From NCBI GenBank assembly GCA_038049695.1, contig CP142458.1:63521501-63585500 (forward strand): a DNA stretch of 64,000 bases. Direction: 5' to 3'. Positions 22,463-35,008 of the stretch are shown piece after piece. The position numbers and the translations under genes were made by a program. Positions within the stretch are counted from its first letter, which is position 1. Each line of letters begins with the position of its first letter. The notes below the pieces were generated by a model that made no database searches, was not told where the DNA came from, and worked only from the letters and a program-made list of their open reading frames with translations. Source of the DNA: Cinnamomum chago (Eukaryota; Streptophyta; Magnoliopsida; Laurales; Lauraceae).

Positions 22463-23119
22463 TCAGCAATATTCTAGAATTTGAAATTCCCAACCACTAG
22501 CCATGAATTTCTGGAGGACTTGAGAATTGAGGGTCATTTACCTTTTTCCTTCTTCCTTTTTTTATAACTTCAATGACGTTGGCCATCAAGAATTGGGTAT
22601 TTTAAAAGTTACCCTTGGGTTTGGGAGTACGGACCCTAACGCTTTATCCAAGATATCAATATAGAGATGGATTCTGAGCCGAAATGTGTTAGAGAGGCTG
22701 ATAGATTTTTCAGTTTTTGTTTTGTAACAAGGATGGAATGAGCATAAAGGAGATTGCCAACTTTGTTTCCAAGCACATTAGCTCAGTTCTAGGATAGTTA
22801 TAGCAAGTTGGAACAACCAACAAGGCCAGAAACACATCCAAATTTGCAAAAAATGTTTGGAATTAGGTAACTTTTGCAAGGTTGAACTAGAGCATCAGTA
22901 GAGCAGGAAGTGAAAAAGCTATTTTAATTAAACGGATCTTTGGAAGGGGTTCATGAATTTGAGATGTAAACAGAGAAGATGTAGTTCTTGAGATGAATAT
23001 GACTGCGATGCTTCAGATACGACCTGAATTACGAAAAAAGAAAGTTACAAAATATAACAAATATAGAACGTTCTTAACAAGTTGCTGTGGAAAATAAGGA
23101 TGCTTGATTTCTTAGGCCA

Positions 23120-25182
23120 AGCATGAATGGACCCTATATGTGAGCTGCTATTGAAGCATAGGTGGGGGTTGAATAGAGAAATTAATGTTACTTTCTTATG
23201 TTTTATTCCCAAAGTGAGAAATCTAGTGTCTTTGAAAGATTTCAGGCCAATAAGCTTAGTGAGATGTAATTATGAACTCTTATCAAAGATTTTGGTGAAT
23301 AGACTATAAAAGGTTTTTCTCCTCATCATTAGTTCTTGCCCGGGGGATTTTGTTCACAAAAGACAAATTATCGACGAGATTTTGGTTGCGAATGAACTAA
23401 TTGACTCTAGGAAGAGTACATGCAAGGAAGGAGCAATATTTAAAATTGACTTGGAAAGGGCATATGATCATGTAGATTGGAAGTTTGTAGATTCTATGTT
23501 GGAAATATTTGGGTTCGGCAATAGGTGGCGAGGGTGGATCAAATAATGCATCAATTCTACATCATTCTCAGTTCTTATCAATGGCTCTCCCTCTAGTCTT
23601 TTTAAAGCATCAAGAGGCTTGAGACAGGGAGATCCACTCTCCTAATTTCTATTCACCATAGTGGCGGAAGCTTTTGGGGCACTCCTCCTAAAGGCGAAAG
23701 AGATTCAGTTAATTCCTAGACTTTAAGCAAGAAGTGGTGGTGCAATTGTAACTCACTTCCAATTTGCAGATGATATGATTCTATTCACATTAACAAATTG
23801 GGAGGAATTGACAATTCTGAAGAGGATACTAAGATGTTTACAGTTAGCATCGGGTTAATTTGAAGATAAACCTATCAAAGAGACTCTTAGTGGGGGTTGA
23901 CTGTTCAGAGGAGAATATTCGGAGCTTGACTAATACGCTTCATTGCAGAGTGGGCTGTCTTCCTTTTCAATATCTTGGTTTACCTATTGGTGCAAACCCA
24001 AAGTCGATAGCAATATGGGATTCGGTGGTTGAAAAGTTAGAGAAGAAGTTGTCAACATGGAAGAGGCAGTATCTTCCTTTGGAGGTAGAATCACACTTAT
24101 TAAACCATCATTGTCCAATTTACCAGAATACATGTCTTTATACCTGATGCTAGGGATGTAAATGGGTACCCGATTCTTCAATTACTCGGAGGTTCCGACC
24201 CGTTAAAAACCGGGTCTGGGTCCTTATTTAGGCCCCGATAAGTAAATGAGTCCGGGTTCGGTTCCATGTTGGTTTGGACCCGTGGACCCGAGACCCGATG
24301 TATTACCTCAATTTTCGAAAATCTCTCCTAAAATTCATATTTTTTTAATATCATTATCTACCTAAACCCGGACCTGGATCTAGACCCGTCCCATATATGG
24401 TTCTGGTTCCGGTTCCAAAGCCAAGAAACCGGTTCCGAAACGGTTCTTGGTCCGGATCCGGTTCCACCTTCTCCTTAACGGTTCCGGGTCTACTATGGAC
24501 CCAGACTGGAACCGACCCGTTTACCACCCTACCTGATGCCAACGTCAATGAGGAAGAAATTAGACTATATTAGGAGAAATTTCCTATGGGATGGCAATAG
24601 CGATAAAAAAGAAGATGCATTTGATGAAATGAGACGAGGTAATTAAACCTTAATTTGCAGGAGGGTTGGGGTTGAGAAACCTAGAGTTAATAAATTGGTC
24701 TTTGTTAGCTAAATGGTGGTGGAGATATGGGGAAGGAAAAAATCATTGTGGAGGAAGGTAATACTTTCTAAGTATGGGGAGGATGAGCAGGGGTAGGATC
24801 CCAAACAGTCCCTAGACACAAGTTGTCAGGGTTGTGGGGGTATCATTTCTACTTTTGGAGATGTGTCCAATGCGAGGGCTTCTTTTTTTATTTTTACAAG
24901 GGCATATCTTTTACAGTGGGAAAGGGGGATGAAGTTTGTTTTTGGCTTGATGATTGGGTGGGGGTGGGTCTTTTATGTCAATTGTTCCCTAGAGTGTTTA
25001 GAGTAGTCCCTCATAAAGAGTCTTCGGTAAAGGGTTATTATGTCTAGGATGGGGGAAGGTGTCTTCGGAAGTGAGTGTTAGGAGAGCCCTTCGTTCACCA
25101 GAATTAGCAGAGTTTGGTCTTATTTCTAACGTCTTCTTATGCAGGGACGAAGAGGGCTCTCATATTTGAAAGCCAGACACTA
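23120..25182 (+). pseudogene. LINE (L1-type) reverse transcriptase, 5'-truncated, first part
   Basis: Plus-strand frames carry the ordered RT blocks of plant L1 LINEs: FIPKVRN and LKDFRPISLV (about 23190-23265), KIDLERAYDHVDW (about 23440-23480), GLRQGDPLS (about 23620), FADDMILF (about 23765), LPFQYLGLPIG (about 23950) and GKGDEVCFWLDDWV (about 24915). FADD holds the polymerase aspartates. Many stops and frameshifts interrupt it. No ORF1 or endonuclease lies upstream, so the insertion is probably 5'-truncated near 23120. The hAT MITE at 24151 and the solo LTR at 25188 are inserted in it, and it resumes at 33691. Confidence 0.85.
24151..24531. mobile_element. hAT-type MITE inside the LINE
   Basis: The perfect 8-bp duplication cctgatgc (24143-24150, 24532-24539) flanks imperfect inverted ends TAGGGATGTAAATGGGT and TAGGGTGGTAAACGGGT (reverse complement). 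The 381-bp body is rich in ACCCG/CGGGT words and has no open frame. A 379-bp relative lies at 42960-43338. Confidence 0.88.
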
Positions 25183-25544
25183 CACTTTGTTAGGGATTTT
25201 GTGTTTTGCAATTTGATGGATGCATTATCATTTTAGCATCATTCGAATTTTCACACATACATTGACTTTGGAATTCTTGAGATCTTGATTTACACATGCA
25301 TTGTTTTTAAGACTTGTAGAAATATTGATTTATGCATGTTTTGATTTTAAACTTGGATGCATTTCGTTTTCAAAAGAAGATTTTCGAATCAAGCTTGCCT
25401 ATGGTTTTAAAAGTTTCAAATAAACTTAGGCATTTTAGGTTTCATGTTTTTAAAACTCTTAGAATGATTTAAAACATATTTCCAGGCTTGTTTCAATGGC
25501 CTAGACCTACAAGACCAAGTTTCCCTTTTTTAAAATCATTTTTC

Positions 25545-25739
25545 TGTTATAAGATATGGAACTTGGGTGGATGCCCACTTAAGATGAGTTAGGGTTAAGT
25601 TTAGGGTTTCTCCATTATGTGACTAACTTTGCCTATAAATATGCATCTACCTATTGTATTTGTACAGATATATTGAGATAACAGAAAAGCTCTCTTCTCC
25701 CTCCAATATTCTCTCTTGATTTCTCTCCCTTTTATAATA
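25545..25739 (+). repeat. Copia 5' LTR
   Basis: 195 bp from TGTTATAAG to TTTATAATA. A TATA-like tataaatatg (about 25633) precedes a pyrimidine-rich R/U5-like tail. It is followed directly by cgttatcagcacg, the likely primer-binding site. Confidence 0.93.
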
Positions 25740-26365
25740 CGTTATCAGCACGAAAAAAAGAAAAAAGAAAAAAGAGCCTTTGTAACCCTCTTGCATACGT
25801 TGAGAAGAAAGCTCAAAGACACCCTCTTGCATACATTGAGAAGAAAGCTCGGTTGGGGTGTAACATCAAGGACTTTTACATCCAATATCAAGCCCTTTTC
25901 TGCTGTGCACGTGGAAGACCAGAGGTAAGAAAACCACTTTCTTTTGTTTTCGATTTGCGTGCGTGAAATTTTTTTCAAAAGGCACCTTGGAGTCACTGTT
26001 TTTCTCCTCTCGATTTGCGTGTATAATAAAAACCCTTTGGGTTTTTGGTTTTCTGCAATGTTTCTTGTTGCTTTGTTTCAAACCATTTTGCCTTGGTTTA
26101 CGTGTAAAGAAAATATAAGAAAAGCCTATATCAGTTTGCATATGTTAATCTCACACCATTCTATCCCATCATCTTGCCTCAAGAAGCGTGCCACAATTCC
26201 TAGCTGCCAAAATTTTTTTGAAAAAAAAAATTTCTAGACTGCGATCAGGTAAGTGGTATGCATAGAATTAATTTATGATACTTATTTATAATAATTATAG
26301 TTTTTGGTTATTGTTCATCTTCTTGCATGATTTTTTCTTTTAAATTTAAATTTATGAATTTATAA

Positions 26366-26810
26366 ATAGAACTAGAAATTCTAAATCTGAAATAAAGTTC
26401 ACTGATCTATGGACCAGAAGTCCTAAATGTTGGAATAATGATATGAACCTGCAGATTCATATCCATAAAATTATAAAGCCACGTAATCAAATCTGAAGTT
26501 TTGATAGAACCTGAAGTTCTGATCAATTATTAGAACCAGAAGTTCTACTTCAAACCTGAAGTTTTGATAGAACCAGAAGTTCTGATCATTTGTTAGAACC
26601 AAAAGTTCTACGTGAAGATTTGACAGAACCTGCAGTTCTAATCTCATGTGCTATGAACCTGAAGTTCTAAATCAAGCTTGAAGTCTTGACAGAACCAGCA
26701 GTTCTGATTCTCAATGATATGAACCTGAAATTCTAAATCAAGCCTGAAGTTTTGACAGAACCAGCAATTCTGATTTTCAAAGTTGTGAACCTGATGTTCT
26801 AACTTTCCTT
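26366..26810. repeat. Copia leader array of short dyads (AGAAC-CTGAA-GTTCT type)
   Basis: About a dozen copies of a 15-bp imperfect dyad, AGAACCTGAAGTTCT or AGAACCAGAAGTTCT, sit every 25-40 bp between the 5' LTR and gag. Diverged copies are mixed in. Each unit is self-complementary through AGAAC and GTTCT. The array ends about 135 bp before the gag start. Confidence 0.85.
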
Positions 26811-26945
26811 TGGCCAAATTTTTTTTAATTTAATTTCTTCCTCAAATTATTTTGATGTTAAATTTTTCATTGTTGCCCCCTTTACTTTATTAACTATTTG
26901 CATATGGTTGACTTTACATATATCTCTTATTACAGTTGTTGCATG

Positions 26946-27899
26946 ATGTCAAATCTGGCTAAACTTGACTTTAAAGTACTTAACATAAATGTGGATAATT
27001 ATTTATCTTGGCAATTGGATGCTAAAATCCACTTGCAATCCAAGAAATTGTGAGAGACTATAAAGGAAGGAAACAAGACATCCCCAGAAGAAAAGGCGTT
27101 AGCCCTCATCTTCCTGCGTCACCAAATACATGACGACCTCAAACATGAATACCTTACTAAGGAAGACCCAGCAGGCCTATGGAAATCCCTGAAGGATAGG
27201 TATGATCACCAGAAGATGGTCATATTGCCAGCTGCCCGGAATGAATGGTTAAATCTGAGGTTACAAGATTATAAAACAGTATCTGAATACAACTCTGCTC
27301 TATTCAATATTGTTTCCAGATTAAGATTATGTGGTGAAAAGGTTTCGGAGGAGCAGATGTTGGAGAAAACGTTATTTACTTTTCATTCCTCGAATGTGCT
27401 CCTGCAACAGCAGTATCAAGAGCGACGTTTTTCCAAATATTCAGAACTTATATCATGCCTCCTAGTTGCTGAACAGAATTCCATAGTATTGATGAAAAAT
27501 TATAATTCCAGACCAACTGGATCTTTGGCAGTTCCTGAAGCAAATGTCAGTCTTAGCTCAAACAGAGGTAGAGGCAGGGGGAATGACAGACATAAATCCT
27601 CCAGTAGAGGTGGGCGACATAACTCCTCCAGGAGAGGTAGTTTTAAAGGTCATCCTCCAAAATTCAAAAATCACCAGAAGTGGTCTAGCCCTCAGCATAA
27701 GAACAACCAAAATCCACCGGCAAATCCTTCCCACCGTCTTGATGACACGTGCCACAGATGTGGAAGAAGTGGGCATTGGTCACGCACTTGCCGTGCACCA
27801 AAGGAAGTGGTGGAACGATACAAAGCATATAAGGCCTCTGTCCATTCAACGGAGACAAATGATCTAGAAGGCTGGAATTGGGATATAATGACATCATAG
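26946..27899 (+). pseudogene. Copia gag
   Basis: The nucleocapsid gene begins at one of two ATGs (26943 or 26946) with MSNLAKLDFKVLNINVDNYL, typical of Copia gag. It ends in the zinc knuckle CHRCGRSGHWSRTC (C-x2-C-x4-H-x4-C, about 27750-27795) and TAG at 27897. A premature TGA at 27051 follows QSKKL. Apart from that the frame is open over the UBN2-type core (about 27100-27500) and an Arg/Gly-rich linker. It would package element RNA if intact. Confidence 0.9.
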
Positions 27900-28205
27900 A
27901 GTCCTCCAATTGACATTACAAACTTGGAGACTCGTGACTTCTTTGAGGATGAAGATAGCCAACATCTGAAAAATGAGGCATTTAATAATCTTTTGGGAGC
28001 ACCCCCTGGCATGATCTAGAAGACCCATGATTCTTTGAGCATCACTTAAATTTTTTTTAGTTCCTTTGAGATGCATGCTTCTTAGACTTTTCTGTTTTTT
28101 TGATAACTTCCTTAATATCCTAATTTATGGTGAATGTTTTTAATTATTTCAATTTTAATCATGTGATTGCATAGTTATGATGTTTTTATTATTTTTTTTA
28201 AAGGT

Positions 28206-31200
28206 ATGGATCATGGAACTGAGGACAATTTTTGTTTGGTAGATAGTGCCACAACACACACCATTCTAAAAAATCAGAAATTTTTCTCAGAATTGATGTT
28301 CATTCCACGGAAGGTATCCACCATAGCTGGACCTGTGCAGATAATTGAAGGCCCCGGAAGAGCCCATATGATGTTACTAATGGTACCCATCTATTCATCA
28401 AAGATGCTTTGTTCTAAAAAAGTTCCTGAAAAAACTTGATTAGTTTCAAAGACATCAGAATGAATGGGTACCACATTGAGAATGTAAGTGAAGGTAACAA
28501 GAAATACTTATGCATCGTTACTAGTATTGGAAGCCAGAAGCAAATACTAGAAAAACTCAGTGCACTCTCCTCAGGGTTATATTACACGACAATCTCCAAT
28601 GTTGAATCACATTCTGTTATGAGTAAAACAACAAAGTTGAGCCTGAAGCTCAGTGATCCTAAGGCTTTACAGCTTTGGCATGATAGGTTAGGTCACCCTG
28701 GGGCTACTATGTTGAGAAAAATCATCAATAACTCTTTTGGGCATTCCTTAGAGAACCATCAATTGACCATACCTAGTGGGTACTTATGTACCCCATGTTC
28801 ACAAGGGAAACTGATCACCCGACCCTCTCCTACTAAAGTTGCATCTGAATCCCCATCCTTTCTACAAATGATATAAGGTGATATTTGTGGACCCATCAAT
28901 CCACCTAGTGGACCTTTTAAGTATTTTATGGTTTTGATCGATGCCTCCACCCGTTGGTCGGATGTTTGTCTACTTTCAACTAGGAACGTCGCATTTGCCC
29001 GCCTATTAACTCAAATAATTAAACTGAGGGCTCACTTCCATGATTATCCCATTAAGTCTATAAGACTTGATAATGCATGCGAATTTACATCCAAGGTTTT
29101 TTATGATTTTTGTTCGTCTATAGGCATTGTAGTCGAACATCCTGTCCCCCATGTCCACACACAAAATGGCTTAGCTGAGTCCATGATCAAGCACATCCAA
29201 CTTATTTCTAGGACTCTGCTGATGCAATCCAAATTACCAGTTAGTGCTTGGGGACATGCTGTGTTGCATACAGCAATGTTAATTCGACTTCGGCCCACGG
29301 CCTATCATCAATTTTTCCCTGCACAACTTATATCAGGACATCAACCCAATATTTCTCACTTGCGCAAGTTTGGTTGTGCAGTTCAAGTCTCAATACCACC
29401 CCCTAAGTGTACTAAGATGGGACCACAACGTAGATTGGGAATATATGTAGGTTATGACTCTCCTTCGATAATTCGATATCTAGAACCAAGGACAGGAGAT
29501 GTCTTCACTGTTCGTTTTCTCGATTGTCAGTTCGATGAGACAATTTTCCCGCCGTTAGGGGGAGATGAGATAGTTCCTGAAGAACGTATTGTTCCGGTAG
29601 AACAATCCGTTCCTGAAGAACGGCAAGAATTAACATGGAATACTTCCACTCTCTCTCATCTGGATCCACGAACTTCACAATGTGAGAATGAAGTTCGGAG
29701 AATTGTGCACTTGCAAGAAATTGCAAACAAATTACCTGATGCATTTAACGATGCAGCAAAAGTGACGAAGTCACATGTGCCAGCTATGAATACACATGCC
29801 AGGATTAATGTCCCTGTAGGACGAAATCAAAATACGGCAGCAAAAGAATCTGTGATATGCCAGAAGCGTGACAGACCTATAAGTTCAAAGGACTCAGCTC
29901 CGCGGAAAAGGAGAAATGAGCAATCATCATCAGATCCTCTCGAAGAGGCATGTAACGCTCTTGAAGAGGTTCCTCCCGAAGAGGCACATAATGCTCCTGA
30001 AGAGGTTATGAAAAAATTCGTTCTCTCTAGAATAATGGAAGTCCCTGGTGAGACTTTGGAAGCCCCTGAAGAGGCACCGGTACCGGAAAATAAAGAGTTC
30101 TCTATACTTTACAATTATTCAAAAGAGAGATGGAATAGAAATGAGATTATCATCGATGACGCATTTGCATATGCGGTAGCTACACAAATATCAAAGGAAA
30201 ATGATGATGATGATTGGGACATAGAACTACGTTCTATAAATGAATGTCGACAAAGAAAGGATTGGCCACAATGGGAAAGTGCCATCAAAACAGAGTTAGA
30301 GTCTCTCAACAAACGTGGTATGTTCGGACCTATAGTACAAACCCCAAAAGATGTTAACCATGTAGGTTACAAGTGGGTGTTTATAAGAAAAAGGAATGAG
30401 TTGAATGAAATTACCATATATAAAGCACGATTAGTGGCACAAGGTTTCCTGCAGAAACCTGGGATTGATTATGAGGAAACATACTCCCCCGTTATGGATA
30501 TAACGACATTCAGATATTTGATAAGTTTAGCAGTTTCTCAAAATCTAGAAATGAGACTCATGGATGTTGTAATTGCTTACTTATATGGGGACTTAGATAC
30601 AGAAATTCACATGAAAATCCCGGAAGGATTTTCTTTGCCTGAAGCAAAGCCAAGGAGTACGTACTCAATCCAATTAAGGCGATCATTGTACGGCCTGAAG
30701 CAATCCGGAAGAATGTGGTACAATCGCCTTAGTGAATACTTGTCTAAAAGGGGGTAGGAAAACAATCTCATTTGCCCGTGTCTATTTATAAAGAAATTCT
30801 TGAAGGGATTTGCAATATTAGCAGTTTATGTTGATGATATAAATTTGATAGGGACTCCAGAAGAGCTCGAAGAAACTGCTAATTATTTAAAGAAAGAATT
30901 TGAAATGAAAGACCTTGGAAAAACGAGATTCTGTCTCGGATTGCAAATAGAGAGAAATTCTAATGGGATGTTGGTCCATCAATCTAATTATACCAATAAG
31001 GTTTTAAAACGATTTGGTATGGACAAGGCATATCCATTAAGCACCCCTATGGTTGTCCGGTCTCTTGATATAAAGAAAGATCCATACCGTCCCATCGAGG
31101 AAAATGAAAAGGTATTGGCTCCCGAAGTACCATACCTAAGTGTTATTGGAGCCTTGATGTACTTGGCACAATGCACTAGACCAGATATTGCATTTTCTGT

Positions 31201-31834
31201 GAATCTACTTGTCAGGTATAGCTCCGCACCAACTCAAAGGCACTGGATTGGTATTAAACACATCCTACGATATCTGCGTGGAACAACTGATTTGGGGATA
31301 TTTTATGCTTACAATCATAAAGATTCCAATTTAGTAGGATATGCAGATTCAGGTTATCTCTTTGATCCTCATAAGGGTCGATCACAGACAGGTTATATGT
31401 TTTTAAATTGTAATGCCGTCATTTCTTGGCGTTCTACAAAACAGACTTTGGTAGCTACTTCCTCCAACCATGCTGAGATTTTGGCTCTTTATGAAGCCAG
31501 TAGAGAATGTGTATGGCTAAAATCTCTGATTCAGCATGTTCGTAGTTCTTGTCAATTGCCTTCTATTGCAGGTATTCCAAACATTATCTATGAAGATAAT
31601 GAAGCATGCATAAGACAGATTCGAGAAGGTTTCATTAAAGGAGACAAGACTAAACATATAGCATCGAAGTTCTTCTTCACTCATGAACTTCAGAAGAACA
31701 ATGAAATTGAAGTCAAGCAAGTTCGTTCGAGTACCAACCTGGCTGACCTGTTTATAAAATCTTTGTCAAAATCAGTATTCCAGAAGTTTGTATATGAGAT
31801 TGGCATGCACAGAGTTCATAATCAAACTATGTAA
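28206..31834 (+). pseudogene. Copia pol: protease, integrase, reverse transcriptase, RNase H
   Basis: The protease motif is VDSATTHTI (about 28239). A frameshift lies between about 28400 and 28440. The integrase has an H-x-RLGHPG...CTPC zinc region (about 28677-28800) and catalytic D of MVLIDAST (28940), D of RLDNACEF (about 29069) and E of GLAESM (about 29177). The reverse transcriptase runs from YKWVFIRKRN (about 30370) through KARLVAQGF to YVDD (about 30827). RNase H includes VGYADSGYLFDPHKGRSQTG and ISWRSTKQTLVATSS, and ends at 31832. In-frame stops at 28874 (before GDICGPI) and 30755 add to the damage. The long linker at 29560-30110 is rich in E-E and P. Each domain is recognisable at normal size. 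Confidence 0.93.
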
Positions 31835-31904
31835 AATGGTTATTATCATCAGGGGGAGTTGTTTATCAGGGAGCATCATGAAGTATGCTACCTATGGACA
31901 TTTG

Positions 31905-32090
31905 TGCGCTGTACTCTTTTTCCTTCTCTAGGTTTTTTCCCACTGGGTTTTCCTAGTTAAGGTTTTAACAAGACAGCATTATGCACATCCAACACCAGTT
32001 CAATGATTTTGAAGAATGTTGTACTCTTTTTCCCTTCGCTTTGGTTTTTCCCACTGGGTTTTCCTTAGCGAGGTTTTTAATGAGGCAACT
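31905..32090. repeat. Direct duplication in the Copia 3' untranslated region
   Basis: Two related units of about 60-70 bp share gtactctttttcc and tttcccactgggttttcct (about 31910 and 32020). The same motif pair is common in 3' regions of plant Copia elements. Its role is unknown. Confidence 0.7.
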
Positions 32091-32120
32091 GTCATTGAAT
32101 AGTGGTCATTCAAGGGAGAG

Positions 32121-32315
32121 TGTTATAAGATATGGGTCTTGGGTGGATGCCCACTTAAGATGAGTTAGGGTTAAGTTTAGGGTTTCTCCATTATGTGACT
32201 AACTTTGCCTATAAATATGCATCTACCTATTGTATTTGTACAGATATATTGAGATAAAAGAAAAACTCTCTTCTCCCTCCAATATTCTCTCTTGATTTCT
32301 CTCCTTTTTATAATA
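32121..32315 (+). repeat. Copia 3' LTR
   Basis: 195 bp, matching the 5' LTR at all but about five positions, followed by the ttttc target duplication. Confidence 0.93.
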
Positions 32316-33641
32316 TTTTCTAGTCTTTAAAAAAATCAGGGAAAGTTCGGTCAGGTGTCGGCTCCAATTCCAGAATGGTCAAAACTAGCCGTTTTATGAC
32401 CGTTGAGTTCGGTCGACCGAACCCCAAATGTCGGTCGACCGACAAGCTAGTCGTTGGACAACTTTTTCTACAAATTGAAGTTCATTCCTTCGCCAAATTT
32501 GAGGATCCAAGGGATACTCCTTGAGGTGTTTTGAGGCCAAACAAAGGGGAATGAGCTAAGGGAGGCTAGTTGGTCAAAAAGGGAAGTTAAAGCTTGGAAT
32601 CATAAGTAAATCATCTATGTAAGCTTAGTTTTTCTTATCATATGTTTTCATGCTTTGTTTAAATATTTGAAAAATGAATTTTAGCATGATAACTATGATG
32701 TGTTGAATCAATTACTTACATTTAATCTTTGATCTAAGTTGTATTGGATTCTTCATCTTGATTCGAACCAAGTTTGTTTTTAAATTTCATAAATCATGCT
32801 TTGTCAAAACCTTTGGTTACTTTTATAGCATGATTCATTTACTTGGTTGAATCCTTACTTGTTGTTTTCAATCACATCAAAACCATAGTTTAACTACTTT
32901 GTTTTTTAAAACAACATTGCACATGCATCACATGTTTAGTCTTAAATAGTTTCATACAACTTGTGAGCCTTTGATTTTCATATCATCAACAAGTTAGTAT
33001 TCATACATGTGATTTGTATTTCACTTCAATCAAATCAATTTTTTGTGTTTTACACTTTCAAAAGCTTTAAGCTTACATTCATTGAGCTATCATTTTTAAC
33101 TTGATTGAAGTCTTCACACACACACCATGAGCATTCATCTTTGCATTACATAGAGTGTTGTGTGAGTTTGTTTTAAATTTCATATCAGCCTAATTTAGAG
33201 GCATTGTATTGAGCTAACATTGTATCTCCATCAAGTGTATTCTAGACACTAATTAGAGAGAGATAACCAACATTTTGGTTGAAGAGGTTATTGCTTAGCC
33301 TAAGAAAAGCATAGTGTAATAGGTTGATGTTAAGCCTTGAAAAACATCATTGTTAAAGGTTATTGCTTATTAGCCTTGGAAAGCATATTGTAAAGGTTAT
33401 TGCTTAGCCTATTGAAAAGCATAAATAGTGGAAATCCGGTGTAGTGTTGGATCACAAGCTGGTAGTGGATGTAGGCATTGAGGCCGAACCACTATAAATC
33501 ATTGTGTGATGGTGAATGCTTTGTGATGATTATTTTTATTAGCTTCCGCATTTTAGTTTTATATCATCACTTGTGACCAATGTAATTTAAAGAAGTTAAA
33601 ATTGGGCATTATTGGTCACTAATTTGAAGCTCACCATATTC

Positions 33642-33662
33642 ACCCCCCCCCCCCCCCCCCCC
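33642..33662. repeat. Poly-C tract near the 3' end of solo LTR copy B
   Basis: A run of about 19-20 C stands where copy A has a shorter C-rich stretch with CCCCCCTCTAGGG. Its length may be an assembly estimate. Confidence 0.7.
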
Positions 33663-33690
33663 AGGGTTCGGATTACGGACTTTCATACTT

Positions 33691-34743
33691 TCTTTTTCCT
33701 CCAAGTCATATTACAGGGAGTTGGACTCTTGCAGGAGGGAGCAATCTTCTTTAGCATTGGTTTGGTTAGGTCTTGCTCCTTCTAGAGTTGAGGCCTTTTA
33801 TTTGTTGACAGTTGTAGGAAAGATCTAAACAATAGATAATTTAAGGATAAATGGCTTGATGTCAGATTCCTTTTCGGATATGTGTTAGTCTCTGTGGGAG
33901 GGAGAGGGAGTCGGTTGATCATATATTCCTTCAGTGTGGGCTTGCTTCTTACATTTGGGATACTTCTTCAAAAAAAATACAATGTAGCTTGGTGTACCCC
34001 AATGTCGCTAGGTGAGCTAATCGAGGCTTGGCGGGGATCTCCTTTGTTTAGGTGTGGGCTGATCTTGTGGAAGATCATTCATTTTTCTACCAAATGGAAG
34101 GAAAGGAATGAGAGAATATTTAGCAGAAAATAATCGTATTGGGAGGATTTTCTATCTAAAGTGTCTACAGGAATTGCTCATTAGACTTGTGTAAAAAAAG
34201 AATTTTCAAATGTCAATATAAATAATATCTTATATAATTGGGGAGCATGTTTATTGATGGGAGAAACAACGAAGATGAAGAAAGTGACTTGGAGCCCTCC
34301 TCCGTCCAGTTGTTTAAAGCTCGTGGCAAACTAGGGTCGTCTAGTATTGGCGGTGTTCTTAGAAATCACAAAAAAGAGGTGTTGTACGTGTTTTCCAAAA
34401 ATGTGGTGGTTAAAGACAATGTCGTATCTTCAATAAAAGCTTTATTTCAAAGGCCCGTGAAAAATGCAGTTCTATTTTAATGAGATTAAACATCATTCAC
34501 CGGAGTCCTTGTTTTTTTAACTGTGTTAGTAGGTTTGCAGCGTTTGCTAATGACATGGCAGACACTTAAACTAAGTAAGGAATTGATCGTGTTTGTAATT
34601 TAAGTGCTGCCATTGTATAGGTGTCAGGGTCGTGCCTGGTACATTATCTCTTATACCAACATTACTTTGTCTTTCAGTGCTCTTCATTGTACTAACTGCT
34701 CATTTTAATATATATCATTGTTACTTCTTTAAAAAAAAAAAAA
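33691..34743 (+). pseudogene. LINE 3' part: zinc-binding RT-associated domain, RNase H remnant and poly-A tail
   Basis: This continues the LINE after the solo LTR. About 33780-34130 reads APSRVEAFYLL, then CYSLWEGESVDHIFLQCGLA, the C-x-x-x-x-E-x-x-x-H-x-F-x-x-C pattern of the zf-RVT domain, then a W-rich block (CGLILWKIIHFSTKWKERNE). Around 34340-34440 SSIGGVLRNHKKEVLYVFSK resembles the RNase H-like end of plant LINEs. The element closes with an A-run (34731-34743). A possible target duplication is aagcatg at its two ends (about 23119 and 34742). The tail ends 265 bp beyond the stop codon of the ASG1-like gene, facing it. Confidence 0.78.
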
Positions 34744-35008
34744 GCATGGACCGGGGGTTTGAAAAAACATTAAGCAAGAACACTACTAATCTACTATACA
34801 TACATTCAAAATCCAGTTATCCAGGTTTAACATACATCAGGTCCCATCATCTGTGGCTTTCTGGAATCTGAGACCCTTCAAGATCAAAAATCCAACCTAC
34901 CCTAGATCACATTCACAGGAAACAGGAAAGGAAACCGAGGGTAGAACAAGAGAACCCTCTTAAATACAGTTATCCACTCGAATAGTTTGGCTGCGGAGAT
35001 CATGAATG

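Larger units (their letters stand above)
25545..32315 (+). mobile_element. Ty1/Copia LTR retrotransposon, structurally complete but inactivated
   Basis: The two LTRs (25545-25739 and 32121-32315) are both 195 bp and differ at about five positions by eye. The target duplication ttttc is perfect (25540-25544, 32316-32320). Between them lie a primer-binding region, a repeat-rich leader, gag, and pol in the Copia order protease, integrase, reverse transcriptase, RNase H. A purine tract (caagggagag) abuts the 3' LTR. Internal stops and at least one frameshift show it is not autonomous now. The LTRs end in TA instead of the usual CA. Confidence 0.95.
25188..33685 (+). mobile_element. Solo LTR, copy B (about 1.72 kb without its nested Copia element)
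   Basis: It starts TGTTAGGGATTTTG and ends GGACTTTCA, matching copy A end to end, and has near-perfect 5-bp flanks cactt (25183-25187) and tactt (33686-33690). It interrupts the LINE. GGTCGACC-type palindromes recur at 32412-32446. The stretch ttgcttagcctattgaaaag and the C-rich run before the 3' end are shared with copy A. The Copia element 25545-32315 is inserted in its 5' third. Confidence 0.83.

Noticed and set aside
22225..22500. Overlapping open frames on both strands
   Set aside because: They lie within the SINE body and tail.
26366..26810. Short dyad repeats considered as CRISPR-like
   Set aside because: Spacing is irregular, repeats are degenerate, and they are in the leader of an LTR retrotransposon.
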